Assembly (NCBI RefSeq): GCF_005870025.1
Contig: NZ_VATA01000024.1
Location: 1-64,000, forward strand
Reading direction: 5' to 3'
Length of the DNA: 64,000 nt
From: Poseidonocella sp. HB161398
Lineage (GTDB): Bacteria; Pseudomonadota; Alphaproteobacteria; Rhodobacterales; Rhodobacteraceae
Shown here piece after piece: positions 53,292-62,126 of this stretch. The translations under genes were made by a program, and so were the position numbers. The notes beneath the pieces were generated by a model. The model was not told the origin of the DNA, ran no database searches, and saw only the letters and a program-made list of their open reading frames with translations. Numbering within the stretch: the first letter of the stretch is position 1; every line of letters begins with the position of its first letter.

Positions 53292-54390
53292 GGGGTAGCC
53301 AGGTCCTGAAATAGTCGGCCAGGTCGGGATCGGCCGCGGTCTCCTCGGGGATCCGGTGGCGGGTGTCCTTCCAGCCGGTCGTGGTGGCGCGGCAATGCAG
53401 CAGCTCGGCGCCGGGCACGGCATGGGCAACGGATTTCAGCCGCTCGCCGATGAAATGGACCGACCAGCCGAAGCGGCTGAGCAGCCCGTTGGGCCGGGCG
53501 CACCATTTCTGGTTGCAGCGGGCGTTGGGGATGGCGCGGCGGACATGGAGGTGCTGCGGCGCGGGCAGCTCCGCCTCGGGATCGGGATAGACCCAGGAGC
53601 CGTGCACCTTGGCCATGCCGTGCCAGCTTTCCGAGGCCAGGTCGAAGATCGAGCGGTCGCCGGGCGTGCGGATGATCTCGTCGATATCGACATTCAGCAC
53701 CGCGCGCGCCTGCGCCCCCATGTCCCGCCGCATCAGGTTGAGCAGCGAGGGCTGCAGCAGGATGCCGCTGCGGCGCCCGTCCGGGCTGCGCAGGGTGATC
53801 CCGTAGGGGAAGGGCACCTGGTAGACCGCGACCGCCTTCAGCCCGGCGGCCAGGGCGGTCTCGGCAATGGCCTCGGGCGGGTAGGCCTCGGACCCGTTGT
53901 CGAAGAAGACCAGCGCCTCCAGCCCGTGGGCGCGGACATAGAAGTCGAGCCATTCGCGGATCCAGGGCAGCGGATTGTCCCGGCTCAGCGTCACCAGCGT
54001 GTTGAGCCCGGCAAATTCCGCGGCCGGGCTCTCGCGCAGCCGCACCGGCCGGTCGATCTGGCCCAGGCGGAAGCGCAGCGCGCCGGGGCGGCGGCGGAAG
54101 GTCAGGAGCTCGGTCGCGGGCAGGCGCTGGCGCGAGAACAGCCGCGCCGGGCTGCCGTCCTCCCAGGAAAAGCCGCGGCGGAGCCCGTCCCAGAGGTTGA
54201 AGGCGGCCGGCGCGGTCACGAGAACGTGCTTCGGGCCGAGCGCGACGGCGTCATAGAAAAGCGTCCGGTCGTCATAGCGGGCCAGGTAATCGGCACTCTG
54301 CTGCTCGGGCGGCACGATCGGATCGCGGCGCAGGGGGCCGTCTGCGGGCAGGGACAGCCCCTCCAGCCGGTCGATCAGCACGAAGCTCAT
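53284..54390 (-). CDS. Glycosyltransferase family 2-like protein, paralogue 2 (middle)
   Basis: This 368-aa protein shares the domain plan of its neighbours: ADYLARYDDRTLFYDAVALG, then ALVFFDNGSEAYPPEAI, NVDIDEIIRTPGD (DxD-like), CNQKWCARPNGLLSRFGW and LLHCRATTTGWKDTRHRI. The start ATG 54390 overlaps the stop of paralogue 3 by 4 bases. The catalytic motifs are intact. Divergence from the other two is large, so the duplication is old and the three probably have different acceptors or donors. Confidence 0.82.
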   Translation of the reverse strand: MSFVLIDRLEGLSLPADGPLRRDPIVPPEQQSADYLARYDDRTLFYDAVALGPKHVLVTAPAAFNLWDGLRRGFSWEDGSPARLFSRQRLPATELLTFRRRPGALRFRLGQIDRPVRLRESPAAEFAGLNTLVTLSRDNPLPWIREWLDFYVRAHGLEALVFFDNGSEAYPPEAIAETALAAGLKAVAVYQVPFPYGITLRSPDGRRSGILLQPSLLNLMRRDMGAQARAVLNVDIDEIIRTPGDRSIFDLASESWHGMAKVHGSWVYPDPEAELPAPQHLHVRRAIPNARCNQKWCARPNGLLSRFGWSVHFIGERLKSVAHAVPGAELLHCRATTTGWKDTRHRIPEETAADPDLADYFRTWLPHD

Positions 54391-55508
54391 GCGCCGGGCT
54401 CCGCCGGGAACTCGGCCTGCATCAGCGCCTCCAGCTCGGGATTGCGGGCCAGGCCCTCGGGCATGGCGAAGCGCGTGCCGGTGCCCTTCCAGCCGGTCGA
54501 GGTGCCGCGGCAATGGATGAAGGCCAGGTCGCGGCGTGGCGGCAGCAGCCGGAAGAGCTCGCCGCCGACATGGTGGACGAACCAGCCGGCGCGGCTGATC
54601 GGGCCGCGCGGCCTTGCGCACCATTTCGGGTTGGAGCGCTTGGGCGCGGCGGGCTGCCAGACATGGAAGCGGTGGCCGCAGGGCGCCGGGTCGTCCTCGC
54701 CGGGATAGGCCCAGCTGCCCGGCAGGTGCACCGCGCCGAGCAGGCTGCGGCAGGCGGCATCGAACACGGTCGCCTTGCCCCGGCGCAGCACGATCTCGTC
54801 GATATCGGCATTCAGCACGGCACGGGCGGAGCGCAGGACGTCGGTGCGCGCCAGGTTCAAAAGCGCAGGCTGCAGGAATTTCGGCCGGACCTCGAAGCCC
54901 TTGCCGCTGTCGCGCGGGCCGTAGGGATAGTCGGCCTTCAGCACGGCCGTGGCCTTCAGCCCGGGCACGGCGGCGATTTCCGCAGCCAGCGTCTCGGGCG
55001 CGTAGGCGGTGGAGCCGTTGTCGTAGATCACCGCCGCTTCCAGCCCGTGGCTGCGGACCAGGTGGCCCAGCCAGTCGCGGATCCAGCCGATCTCGTTGTC
55101 GCGGTTCATCGTCACCACGGCATTCAGCCCGGCGAAGCGGTCGGAGATGTCGGGGCGGGGGGCGATGCGCCAGCCGCCGGGCCAGTCGAGCGAGACCGTG
55201 CCGCGCGGCGCCTCGATGGCGACCTGCTCGTATTTCCCGGACCAGTGCCGCGACAGGCCCCGGACGGGCTCGCCGTCGAGTCTCAGGCGGTCGCGGAATT
55301 CCGGCCAGAGATTGAGGAAGCGGGGGGCCGTGAACAGGTAGCGGCCCTCCGCCTTGTGATAGACGCAGTCATAGAACAGCGTCCGCCGGTCATAGCGTTC
55401 GAGATAGTGCTCGCTCTGGCGCGGCGGCTTGCGCACGTGCTGGCGGCGGAGCTCCGATTTCTCGGGCAGGACCGCGCCGGCGAGACTGAGGCAGAGGGGT
55501 TCGGGCAT
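54387..55508 (-). CDS. Glycosyltransferase family 2-like protein, paralogue 3 (first in operon)
   Basis: This 373-aa protein is the first gene of the three-gene operon. Motifs are SEHYLERYDRRTLFYDCVYH, AAVIYDNGSTAYAPETL, NADIDEIVLRRGK, KRSNPKWCARPRGPISRAGW and FIHCRGTSTGWKGTGTRF. The start at 55508 gives an N-terminus (MPEPLCLSLAG) aligned with the others; an in-frame ATG at 55562 would add 18 residues and cannot be excluded, as neither has a strong ribosome binding site. The role is as for the neighbours. Confidence 0.82.
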   Translation of the reverse strand: MPEPLCLSLAGAVLPEKSELRRQHVRKPPRQSEHYLERYDRRTLFYDCVYHKAEGRYLFTAPRFLNLWPEFRDRLRLDGEPVRGLSRHWSGKYEQVAIEAPRGTVSLDWPGGWRIAPRPDISDRFAGLNAVVTMNRDNEIGWIRDWLGHLVRSHGLEAAVIYDNGSTAYAPETLAAEIAAVPGLKATAVLKADYPYGPRDSGKGFEVRPKFLQPALLNLARTDVLRSARAVLNADIDEIVLRRGKATVFDAACRSLLGAVHLPGSWAYPGEDDPAPCGHRFHVWQPAAPKRSNPKWCARPRGPISRAGWFVHHVGGELFRLLPPRRDLAFIHCRGTSTGWKGTGTRFAMPEGLARNPELEALMQAEFPAEPGA

Positions 55509-55571
55509 CGCTAGGTTCCGGACAGCTTCGCCTCCGGGGTTCAGCAAGTTTCCCGCCCTCATGCAAGGGCG

Positions 55572-55799
55572 TTATTTCCCGGCGCGATCTCGATAGTGCT
55601 TCAGGATGAACAGGCGCAGCGCAGATGCAAGCCCCATCTGGTTGCCGCGCATCTCGTCGATCTCGGCTGCGAGGGCATTGACGGCCTGCCGCCGCTCTGC
55701 CGCGATCTCCTGGAAGGCCGACCAGAAATCATCTTCGAGGGAAACGCTTGTCCGGTGCCCTTTCAGCGTCAAGGATCTCTTTTTCGGACGACTACTCAT
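55572..55799 (-). CDS. Ribbon-helix-helix domain protein
   Basis: This is a 75-aa protein. KKRSLTLKGHRTSVSLEDDF followed by WSAFQEIAAERRQAVNALAAE is a ribbon-helix-helix DNA-binding fold (RHH_4-like), with the beta strand RTSVSLED and two helices. It probably binds DNA as a dimer. ATG 55799 is preceded by AAGGAGAAG; an in-frame upstream ATG is less likely. It stands 63 bases upstream of the glycosyltransferase operon on the same strand and could regulate it, but that is inference. Confidence 0.75.
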   Translation of the reverse strand: MSSRPKKRSLTLKGHRTSVSLEDDFWSAFQEIAAERRQAVNALAAEIDEMRGNQMGLASALRLFILKHYRDRAGK

Positions 55800-56225
55800 A
55801 CTTCGTGCTTCTCCTTCGGCGGCTTCCCCGGCAGCCGGGGTGGCTGTGTGAACGGGCATTGGCCATGATTTTGCATGGGCTTGCTCCCATTATCCAGAAT
55901 TAGGGCGAAACTGCGTTTCGGCCAATTCTTCAGCCGCTCGTCGTCCAGGTGTCCTGTCTTGCCCGGGAACTTCCATCCATGTCTCCGTTCCGGCCGGTCC
56001 CAGGTTGTCTGCCGCCGCTCCGGCGCGCTTGGGCGCCAGCAACTTCATCCCGATGCAGGCATATACGATAACTTGCCGGCTGTTTTTAAGCCAAACCTTG
56101 CCAAATGGTAAAAAATTTGTTTCCGAACGGGCAATCTTTCCAATTTGAAATGAATTGTTTCCGTAGGGGCACTGACTGCCCGGGATTCGCGCATAAATTG
56201 AGTGCGGCCATGCCTGGGGGGCGAT
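55800..56225. other. Intergenic region, partly AT-rich
   Basis: This 426-base gap lies upstream of the ribbon-helix-helix gene. The 56060-56200 part is clearly AT-richer than the backbone and contains TTGAAATGAATTG-like tracts. It may hold promoters for the minus-strand RHH gene. I see no supportable gene or long repeat. Confidence 0.45.
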
Positions 56226-56417
56226 TCAGGCCTCTGGGTCGTGCTCGCGCTGATGGCCGTCGAGGCCGCGCTTGCTGCGCTCGGCGTCGTCGCGCTCGCG
56301 GGCCTTTTCGGCCTTGCTGCGGCCGAAGCGCGCGGCATTCTGGTCGGCCTGGCGCCGCGCCTCCTCGCGCTGGCGGGTCTTGCGGTACTTCGAAAGGCTG
56401 ATGGGCTTGTCTGCCAT
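56226..56417 (-). CDS. DUF4169 family protein
   Basis: The 63-aa basic protein MADKPISLSKYRKTRQREEA..., rich in Arg, Glu and Ala, forms one long charged helix (NAARFGRSKAEKARERDDAE). This is the DUF4169 signature, found in alphaproteobacteria. Function unknown. The start at 56417 is the family start; the frame is open 15 codons upstream. A terminator hairpin for fumC lies just upstream. Confidence 0.85.
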   Translation of the reverse strand: MADKPISLSKYRKTRQREEARRQADQNAARFGRSKAEKARERDDAERSKRGLDGHQREHDPEA

Positions 56418-56460
56418 GGAACTGCTCCGGAAAGTTCGAGCCGAGAGTATCATGAAACGC

Positions 56461-56491
56461 AAAAGGGGCGCGGCTGTTCCGCCGCGCCCCT
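56461..56491 (-). terminator. Terminator of fumC
   Basis: AGGGGCGCGGC (56464-56474) and GCCGCGCCCCT (56481-56491) form a perfect 11-bp stem with a 6-base loop. On the minus strand it is followed by TTTT (56461-56464). It begins 26 bases after the fumC stop. Confidence 0.85.
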
Positions 56492-56516
56492 CTTTGTTCC
56501 CGGTCCGGGGACGATG

Positions 56517-57911
56517 TCAGTCCTTGGGGCCGATCATCTGCTCGGGACGGACGACCGCGTCGAAGGTCGCCTCGTCGACGAAGCCGAGCGCGATGGCCTC
56601 TTCCTTCAGCGTGGTGCCGTTCTTGTGCGCGGTCTTGGCGACCTTGGTGGCGTTGTCGTAGCCGATGGTCGGCGCAAGCGCGGTGACGAGCATCAGCGAC
56701 TCCTTCATCAGCTTGTCGATCCGCGCCACGTTGGCCTGGGTGCCGACGACCATGTTGTCGGTGAAGGCCGAGGCCGAGTCGCCCAGCAGCTGCATCGACT
56801 GCAGCACGTTGTAGGACATCATCGGGTTGTAGACGTTCAGCTCGAAATGGCCCTGCGAGCCCGCGAAGCCGACGGCCGCGTCATTGCCCATGACATGCGC
56901 GCAGACCATGGTCAGCGCCTCGGCCTGGGTCGGGTTGACCTTGCCCGGCATGATCGAGGAGCCCGGCTCGTTCTCCGGCAGGATCAGCTCGCCGAGGCCC
57001 GAGCGCGGACCCGAGCCCAGGAGGCGCATGTCGTTGGCGATCTTGAAGAGCGACGCCGCGACGGTCTTCAGCGCGCCCGAGAACATCACCATCGCGTCAT
57101 GCGCGGCCAGGGCCTCGAACTTGTTCGGCGCAGTGACGAAGGGCAGGCCGGTGATCTCGGCCATGTTGCCCGCGACCATCTCGGCCCAGCCCTTCTTGGT
57201 GTTAAGCCCGGTGCCGACGGCGGTGCCGCCCTGCGCCAGCTCGTAGATGTCGCCCAGGCAGGCCTCGACGCGCTCGATGCCCTTCTTGACCTGGTGGGCG
57301 TAGCCCGAGAACTCCTGGCCCAGGGTCAGCGGGGTCGCGTCCTGGGTGTGGGTCCGGCCGATCTTGATGATGTCCTTGAACTCGTTGGACTTCGCTTCCA
57401 GCGCGCCGTGCAGCTTGTGCAGCCCCGGCAGCAGGACGTCGCGCGCCTGCATGGCGATGGCGACATGCATCGCGGTCGGGAAGGTGTCGTTCGAGGACTG
57501 CCCCATGTTGCAGTGGTCATTGGGGTGGACCGGCGATTTCGACGCCATCTGCCCGCCCAGCATCTCGATCGCGCGGTTCGAGATCACCTCGTTGGCGTTC
57601 ATGTTCGACTGGGTGCCCGAGCCGGTCTGCCAGACGACCAGCGGGAAGTTGTCGTCGAACTTGCCCTCGACGACCTCGCCGGCGGCGGCGATGATCGCGT
57701 CGGCGATCTCCGCCTCCATCGCGCCCAGCTGCTTGTTGGCCATGGCGCAGGCCTTCTTGACCACGCCGAGCGCGCGGATGATCGGCACCGGCTGCTTTTC
57801 CCAGCCGATCGGGAAGTTCATGATCGAGCGCTGCGTCTGCGCGCCCCAGTACTTGTCGGCGGGAACTTCGAGCGGACCGAAGCTGTCGGTCTCGGTACGG
57901 GTGTCGGTCAT
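56517..57911 (-). CDS. fumC: Class II fumarate hydratase
   Basis: The 464-aa iron-independent fumarase interconverts fumarate and malate in the TCA cycle. Motifs are [60 protein letters not shown] and the signature loop [16 protein letters not shown]. The length is normal. GGAGG precedes the ATG. It is monocistronic, ended by the hairpin at 56461-56491. Confidence 0.97.
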   Translation of the reverse strand: MTDTRTETDSFGPLEVPADKYWGAQTQRSIMNFPIGWEKQPVPIIRALGVVKKACAMANKQLGAMEAEIADAIIAAAGEVVEGKFDDNFPLVVWQTGSGTQSNMNANEVISNRAIEMLGGQMASKSPVHPNDHCNMGQSSNDTFPTAMHVAIAMQARDVLLPGLHKLHGALEAKSNEFKDIIKIGRTHTQDATPLTLGQEFSGYAHQVKKGIERVEACLGDIYELAQGGTAVGTGLNTKKGWAEMVAGNMAEITGLPFVTAPNKFEALAAHDAMVMFSGALKTVAASLFKIANDMRLLGSGPRSGLGELILPENEPGSSIMPGKVNPTQAEALTMVCAHVMGNDAAVGFAGSQGHFELNVYNPMMSYNVLQSMQLLGDSASAFTDNMVVGTQANVARIDKLMKESLMLVTALAPTIGYDNATKVAKTAHKNGTTLKEEAIALGFVDEATFDAVVRPEQMIGPKD

Positions 57912-58050
57912 GGAACATCCTCCGTTTCATGCGTCGCAAGCGGAATAGCGCTGCATGCCGACGCATGCAATCGCCCCGCAGGCCCGAATTGCCGCATCCA
58001 GAGCGGTTAACGGAGGGATGCCATGATGTTAGCGCCCGAAGCGGGCGCCG

Positions 58051-58527
58051 CTACTTGCGGAAGCTGTCGAGGCTGACCACTTCGGCGTCGCCGCGCGGCT
58101 TGTCCTCGGGCTCGGGCTCGACATCCTCGGCCATCGGCGCGTCCTCGTCGTCCTCCTCGTCTTCGTCTTCCATCTCGGTGGTTTCGAAGCGCAGGCCGAA
58201 TTCGACCGAGGGGTCCACGAAGGTGCGGATCGCGGTGTAGGGGATGGCGAGCTCTTCCGGCTGGTCGCCGAAATTGAGCGTGATGCGGAATCCGTCCTCG
58301 TCCACGACCAGGTTGTCGTACCAGTGCTGGATGACGATGGTCATTTCCGACGGGTAGAGATCAAGGAGCCAATCGGCCACTTCGACCCCGTCGCATTTGG
58401 TGTCGAAGGTGATGAAGAAATGGTGCTCTCCCGGCAGGCCGTGATCGGCGATGTCGCCGAGAACCTGACGGATCAGTCCGCGCATCGCGCGGTGCATCAT
58501 ATTTCCATAGTCGATGGTGCGGGCCAT
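58051..58527 (-). CDS. sspB: SspB family ClpXP adaptor
   Basis: This 158-aa alphaproteobacterial SspB delivers ssrA-tagged proteins to ClpXP. The substrate-binding fold covers residues 1-115 (IDYGNMMHRAMRGLIRQVLG, HHFFITFDTKCDGVEV, MTIVIQHWYDNL). It is followed by an acidic disordered linker (EDEDEEDDEDAPMAEDVEPE) and the C-terminal ClpX-tethering end AEVVSLDSFRK. The arrangement matches the Caulobacter type. Confidence 0.92.
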   Translation of the reverse strand: MARTIDYGNMMHRAMRGLIRQVLGDIADHGLPGEHHFFITFDTKCDGVEVADWLLDLYPSEMTIVIQHWYDNLVVDEDGFRITLNFGDQPEELAIPYTAIRTFVDPSVEFGLRFETTEMEDEDEEDDEDAPMAEDVEPEPEDKPRGDAEVVSLDSFRK

Positions 58528-58606
58528 GATGTCTCTCGCTTTCTTACCCGTCTAACCGAATGCCGCGGCGATTGAAAAGGGGAGGATCGCGCGAATTGCC
58601 GCAACA

Positions 58607-59863
58607 TCAGGTTAACAGATCCGGTATCGCTGCCGCGGCCGCCGAAATGGCGAGAACCGGGCCGATCGCCTGCTTGGCTCTTAGCATGAGGAAGCCGGCG
58701 AAAAATGCAAGCGCCACGGCAAGTAGGCGGATCGAGCCGGGCTCCGGCAGCATCAGCGTGACCGGTCCGAAGGCGATGGGCGCCTGTTCTGCGAAGAAGA
58801 CATGCAGCGCGAACCAGACGGAGAGGTTGAGGATCACGCCGCAGACTGCCGCCGTCACCGCCCGCAGCGCGCCGGAAAGCCGCGGCTGCGCCGCGATCCG
58901 CTCGACATAGGGGGCGCCGGCGAAGATCCACAGGAAGCAGGGCACGAAGGTCACCCAGAGCGCCATCGCCCCGGCTGCCAGCGCCAGACCCCAGCCTCCG
59001 GCATTGCCGCCCGCGACCATGGCGGCGAATTGCGTCACCAGGATCAGCGGCCCCGGCGTCGTTTCGGCGAGGCCGAGCCCGTCCATCATCTGCGCGGCAG
59101 TGATCCAGCCATGCTCCGCCACCAGCGCCTGCGCCATGTAGGCCAGCACCGCATAGGCGCCGCCGAAGGTGACGACGGCGAGCTTCGAGAAGAAGAGGGC
59201 GATCGCGGCGAGGAATTCCCAGCCCATCGCCCGGGCCAGCAGCACCGGCGCCGCCCAGAGCCCGCCCCAGACGGCCAGCACCGGCAGGAGCCGTGCGCGG
59301 GCCGGGGGCGGCGGCGCGGCCCCGCCCGGGGCTGCGCTATACGGAGCGGCGAGCGCGCCGTATAGCGCAGCCCCTGCCACGATCAGCGGAAAGGGCAGGG
59401 AGAAGACGAAGATGCCGAGAAAGGAGAGCCCGGCGATGATCCAGCGCGCCGGCGTGCCGAGCGCCTTCTGTCCCAGCCGCACGAGCGCCTGCAGCACGAT
59501 CGCGACCACCGCCGCCTGGATGCCGAGGAACATCGAATCAACCAGCGGCAGCGCGCCCCAGGCCAGATATGCCAGCGCCAGCACCGCCATCACCGCCGCG
59601 CCCGGCGCCACGAAGAGCCCGCCGCCGATCAGCCCGCCGCGCCAGCCCTTCAGCCGCCAGCCGCAATAGGTGGCAAGCTGCATCGCCTCGGGTCCGGGCA
59701 GCAGCATGCAGAAGCTGAGCGAGGACAGGAACTGCGCCTCGCCCAGCCAGCCGCGGTCTTCCACCAGCTCGCGGTGCATTACCGCAATCTGCGCGGCCGG
59801 GCCGCCGAAGGAGTGGATGCCGATCCGCCAGAAAGCGGAGACGAGCTCCCGGTACTCTGCCAC
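58607..59863 (-). CDS. chrA: Chromate transporter ChrA (two-domain form)
   Basis: This is a 418-aa CHR-superfamily membrane protein. The first CHR domain (about 1-190) has RIGIHSFGGPAAQIAVMHRE and FCMLLPGPEAMQLATYCGWR. The second (about 215-415) has KLAVVTFGGAYAVLAYMAQA and GLAETTPGPLILVTQFAAMV. FGGP and PGPE-type motifs are intact. The long form is associated with chromate efflux driven by proton motive force, though the physiological ion may be another oxyanion. A perfect 17-bp inverted repeat lies inside the coding sequence for the linker between the two domains (59328-59374). Confidence 0.9.
   Translation of the reverse strand: MAEYRELVSAFWRIGIHSFGGPAAQIAVMHRELVEDRGWLGEAQFLSSLSFCMLLPGPEAMQLATYCGWRLKGWRGGLIGGGLFVAPGAAVMAVLALAYLAWGALPLVDSMFLGIQAAVVAIVLQALVRLGQKALGTPARWIIAGLSFLGIFVFSLPFPLIVAGAALYGALAAPYSAAPGGAAPPPPARARLLPVLAVWGGLWAAPVLLARAMGWEFLAAIALFFSKLAVVTFGGAYAVLAYMAQALVAEHGWITAAQMMDGLGLAETTPGPLILVTQFAAMVAGGNAGGWGLALAAGAMALWVTFVPCFLWIFAGAPYVERIAAQPRLSGALRAVTAAVCGVILNLSVWFALHVFFAEQAPIAFGPVTLMLPEPGSIRLLAVALAFFAGFLMLRAKQAIGPVLAISAAAAAIPDLLT
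59328..59374. repeat. Perfect 17-bp inverted repeat inside chrA
   Basis: GGGGCTGCGCTATACGG (59328-59344) and CCGTATAGCGCAGCCCC (59358-59374) are exact inverted copies with a 13-base loop. They encode part of the inter-domain linker (LYGALAAPYSAAPGG). The arms contain TATA-type AT bases unusual for this GC-rich gene, which suggests an inserted palindromic element that kept the frame open. Confidence 0.8.
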
Positions 59864-59944
59864 GCGCCTGCCCCCCGCCGACCGCCGATGGCTCCGGCAT
59901 GGCGCAGCGGGCGGGCGGCTGGCAAGCGCCAGGGTGCCGCGGGC

Positions 59945-60772
59945 TCAGCGTCCGGGGGCGGGCAGATCCTCGGCGAGCGGCCAGTAGAAATCCGGCGGCA
60001 GCCCGGCATCGGCGCGCTTTTCCTCGTTGAAGGGCGGCTTCAGCGCGCCGTGGAAGTATTTCCGCACCAGCGCGTGGAAGGTCTCCTTCGGGTCGAGCTC
60101 GCCGCGGCCGCAGAGGAAGTTGAACCATTTCGAGCCATAGGCGACATGGCCGACTTCTTCTGCATAGATCACCCCGAGCGCCTCGACCGCGCTTTTCATC
60201 CCGGCCTTCTTGAAGACCTCGATCATGCCCGGCGTGACATCGAGCCCGCGCGCCTCGAGCACCATCGGCACGACCGAGAGGCGGCCCATGAAGTCGTCCA
60301 CCGTGTCCTCGGCCGCGCGCCACATCCCGGCATGGGCGGGCAGCTCGCCATAGAAGCTGCCGAGCTCTTCGAGGCAGCCGCAGACCAGGCGGAAATGCTT
60401 GGATTCCTCGTCCGCCGATTTCACCCAGTCGTCATAGAAGCCGATCGGCATCTTCACATGGGCGAAGCGCGGGATGATGTCCCAGTGCAGGTCGACCGCG
60501 TTCAGCTCGATATGCGCGACCGCATGCAGGAGCGCCTTGCGCCCCGCCTCGCTGCCCGGCCGGCGCCGCGGCACGTCCTTCGGCGGCAAGAGCTCGGGGC
60601 GTCCGGGCCGCGCCGGGCGCAGCGGCGCCTCGGCCCGGCCGATCTCGATCGGCGTCCCGGCCTCGCGCGCGGCGAACCAGCGGGCGGCATAGTCGCGCGA
60701 TTTCGCGGTCTTCTCCATCGGGTCGGCGGTGGTCAGCACGTCCACGGCCATTTCGGCAAGCGTCTGGGTCAT
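59945..60772 (-). CDS. DUF455 family ferritin-like protein
   Basis: This 275-aa protein of the DUF455 family has a ferritin-like four-helix bundle. Carboxylate/His metal ligands are seen in AVAHIELNAVDLHWD, KSADEESKHFRLV, VPMVLEARGLDV and YAEEVGHVAYG, fitting a di-metal site. Related proteins resemble diiron tRNA hydroxylase MiaE; the substrate is not known. The start overlaps the stop of the upstream alpha/beta hydrolase by 4 bases. Confidence 0.85.
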   Translation of the reverse strand: MTQTLAEMAVDVLTTADPMEKTAKSRDYAARWFAAREAGTPIEIGRAEAPLRPARPGRPELLPPKDVPRRRPGSEAGRKALLHAVAHIELNAVDLHWDIIPRFAHVKMPIGFYDDWVKSADEESKHFRLVCGCLEELGSFYGELPAHAGMWRAAEDTVDDFMGRLSVVPMVLEARGLDVTPGMIEVFKKAGMKSAVEALGVIYAEEVGHVAYGSKWFNFLCGRGELDPKETFHALVRKYFHGALKPPFNEEKRADAGLPPDFYWPLAEDLPAPGR

Positions 60773-61605
60773 GGCGCAGTCTCTTGCAGGAAAGGCAGCA
60801 CTGCGGCAAGGGCGGCCCCGGCATCCTCGAGCTGCGGCAGATGGCCGAGCCCGGGCAGGGGTGCCAGCGGCACGCCCATCGCCTGCGCCAGCGCGGCGCC
60901 GCGCTCCAGCGGGATCCAGGGATCGTCCTCGCCCCAGAAGACCCGCACCGGGCAGCGGCAGGCGCCGAAGGCGGGCTCGATCTCGGCGGTGAAGGCCTCG
61001 TCGGCCTGGGCGAATTGCGCGTAGAAGCTGTGGCGCCCGGCCTCGCCGAGCCAGGGCCGGGCCAGCATTGCGGCATCGCCCGCGGGCAGGGGCCGCGCCA
61101 GCGCGCCGCCGATATAGGCCTCGACGATGGCGGCATGGATATGCGGCGGCACGCCCTGGAAGGCCTCGACATGGCGGCCGACATGGTCGAAGAACGCCGA
61201 GCCCCAGGGCCGCATCGCCACCACGTTCATCAGCGCCAGGCCCGACAGTTCCACCCCGTGCAGCAGATGCGCGCGCAGCACCGTGGCGCCGCCCATGTCA
61301 TGCGCCCAGACCAGCGGCCGGTCGAGCCCCCAATGCGCGGCCATCTCGGCGAAGACCCGCCCCTGGACATCGAGCCCGGTCGGCTGGCCCGCGCGCATCT
61401 CCGAGCAGCCATAGCCCGGCATGTCATAGAGATGCACGGTGAACTGTCGCGCCAGCGCGGGCAGGACCCGGTGCCAGGATTGCGACGACCAGGGCCAGCC
61501 ATGGGCCAGCACCAGCGCCGGACCGCGGCCCAGACGGGCCGTGGCCAGGGTGCCGGCGGAAGTCCGCCACCGCTCGGGCAGCGCGACCGGCAGGTCTCCG
61601 CTCAC
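60769..61605 (-). CDS. Alpha/beta fold hydrolase
   Basis: This 278-aa protein starts with GTG 61605, overlapping the bcp stop (GTGA). The oxyanion region is LVLAHGWPWSSQSWHRVLPA. The nucleophile elbow reads WAHDMGGAT, with Asp where Ser is common, as in haloalkane dehalogenases and epoxide hydrolases (HDxGG). A second acid lies in FWGEDDPWIPLERG and the His in LPGLGHLPQLED. The Asp nucleophile and the HGWP motif point to an epoxide hydrolase or dehalogenase-like enzyme, not an esterase. It lies in the operon bcp-hydrolase-DUF455. Confidence 0.8.
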   Translation of the reverse strand: MSGDLPVALPERWRTSAGTLATARLGRGPALVLAHGWPWSSQSWHRVLPALARQFTVHLYDMPGYGCSEMRAGQPTGLDVQGRVFAEMAAHWGLDRPLVWAHDMGGATVLRAHLLHGVELSGLALMNVVAMRPWGSAFFDHVGRHVEAFQGVPPHIHAAIVEAYIGGALARPLPAGDAAMLARPWLGEAGRHSFYAQFAQADEAFTAEIEPAFGACRCPVRVFWGEDDPWIPLERGAALAQAMGVPLAPLPGLGHLPQLEDAGAALAAVLPFLQETAP

Positions 61606-62063
61606 AGCGCCTTCGCCGCCTCGAGCACCGCTTCGGCATGGCCGGGCACCTTCACCTTGCGCCAGACCTGGGCGATCTTGCCGTCGCCGCCGACCAGGAA
61701 GGTGGCGCGCTCGATCCCCATGTATTTCTTGCCGTACATGGATTTCTCGACCCAGACGCCATAGGCCTCGCAGACGGCGCCATCCTCGTCGGACAGCAGC
61801 TGCACGCCCAGCTCGTGCTTGGCGCGGAACTTGGCATGCTTGGCCACGGTGTCCTTCGAGATCCCCATCACCTTGATGCCGGCCGCCGCGAAGTCGGGCA
61901 TCAGCCCGGTGAAGGCGATGGCCTCCTTGGTGCAGCCGCTGGTATCGTCCTTCGGATAGAAGTAGATCACCACGGGCGCCGGCCGTTCGGCCGAAAGCGT
62001 GACATCCTCTCCGCCATCCTGTGGCAACGTGAAATCCGGTGCGGTATCGCCGGTCTCTGGCAT
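61602..62063 (-). CDS. bcp: Peroxiredoxin (BCP/PrxQ type)
   Basis: This is a 153-aa thiol peroxidase. The thioredoxin-fold core has APDFTLPQDGGEDVTLSAE and PVVIYFYPKDDTSGCTKEAI, with the peroxidatic Cys in the SGCT motif. The usual resolving Cys five residues further (CTxEAxxF/C) is absent here (CTKEAIAF), so it would act as a 1-Cys type or use the later Cys in AVCEAYGVW. It reduces hydroperoxides using thioredoxin. It is the first gene of the three-gene operon and is divergent from the AsmA-like gene at 62127 (63-base gap). Confidence 0.93.
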   Translation of the reverse strand: MPETGDTAPDFTLPQDGGEDVTLSAERPAPVVIYFYPKDDTSGCTKEAIAFTGLMPDFAAAGIKVMGISKDTVAKHAKFRAKHELGVQLLSDEDGAVCEAYGVWVEKSMYGKKYMGIERATFLVGGDGKIAQVWRKVKVPGHAEAVLEAAKAL

Positions 62064-62126
62064 TGTCGGTCCTCGCAACTGATAATCGTCCCAAGTTCTA
62101 GGTGAATCGAGGCAGAATCCAACCCC

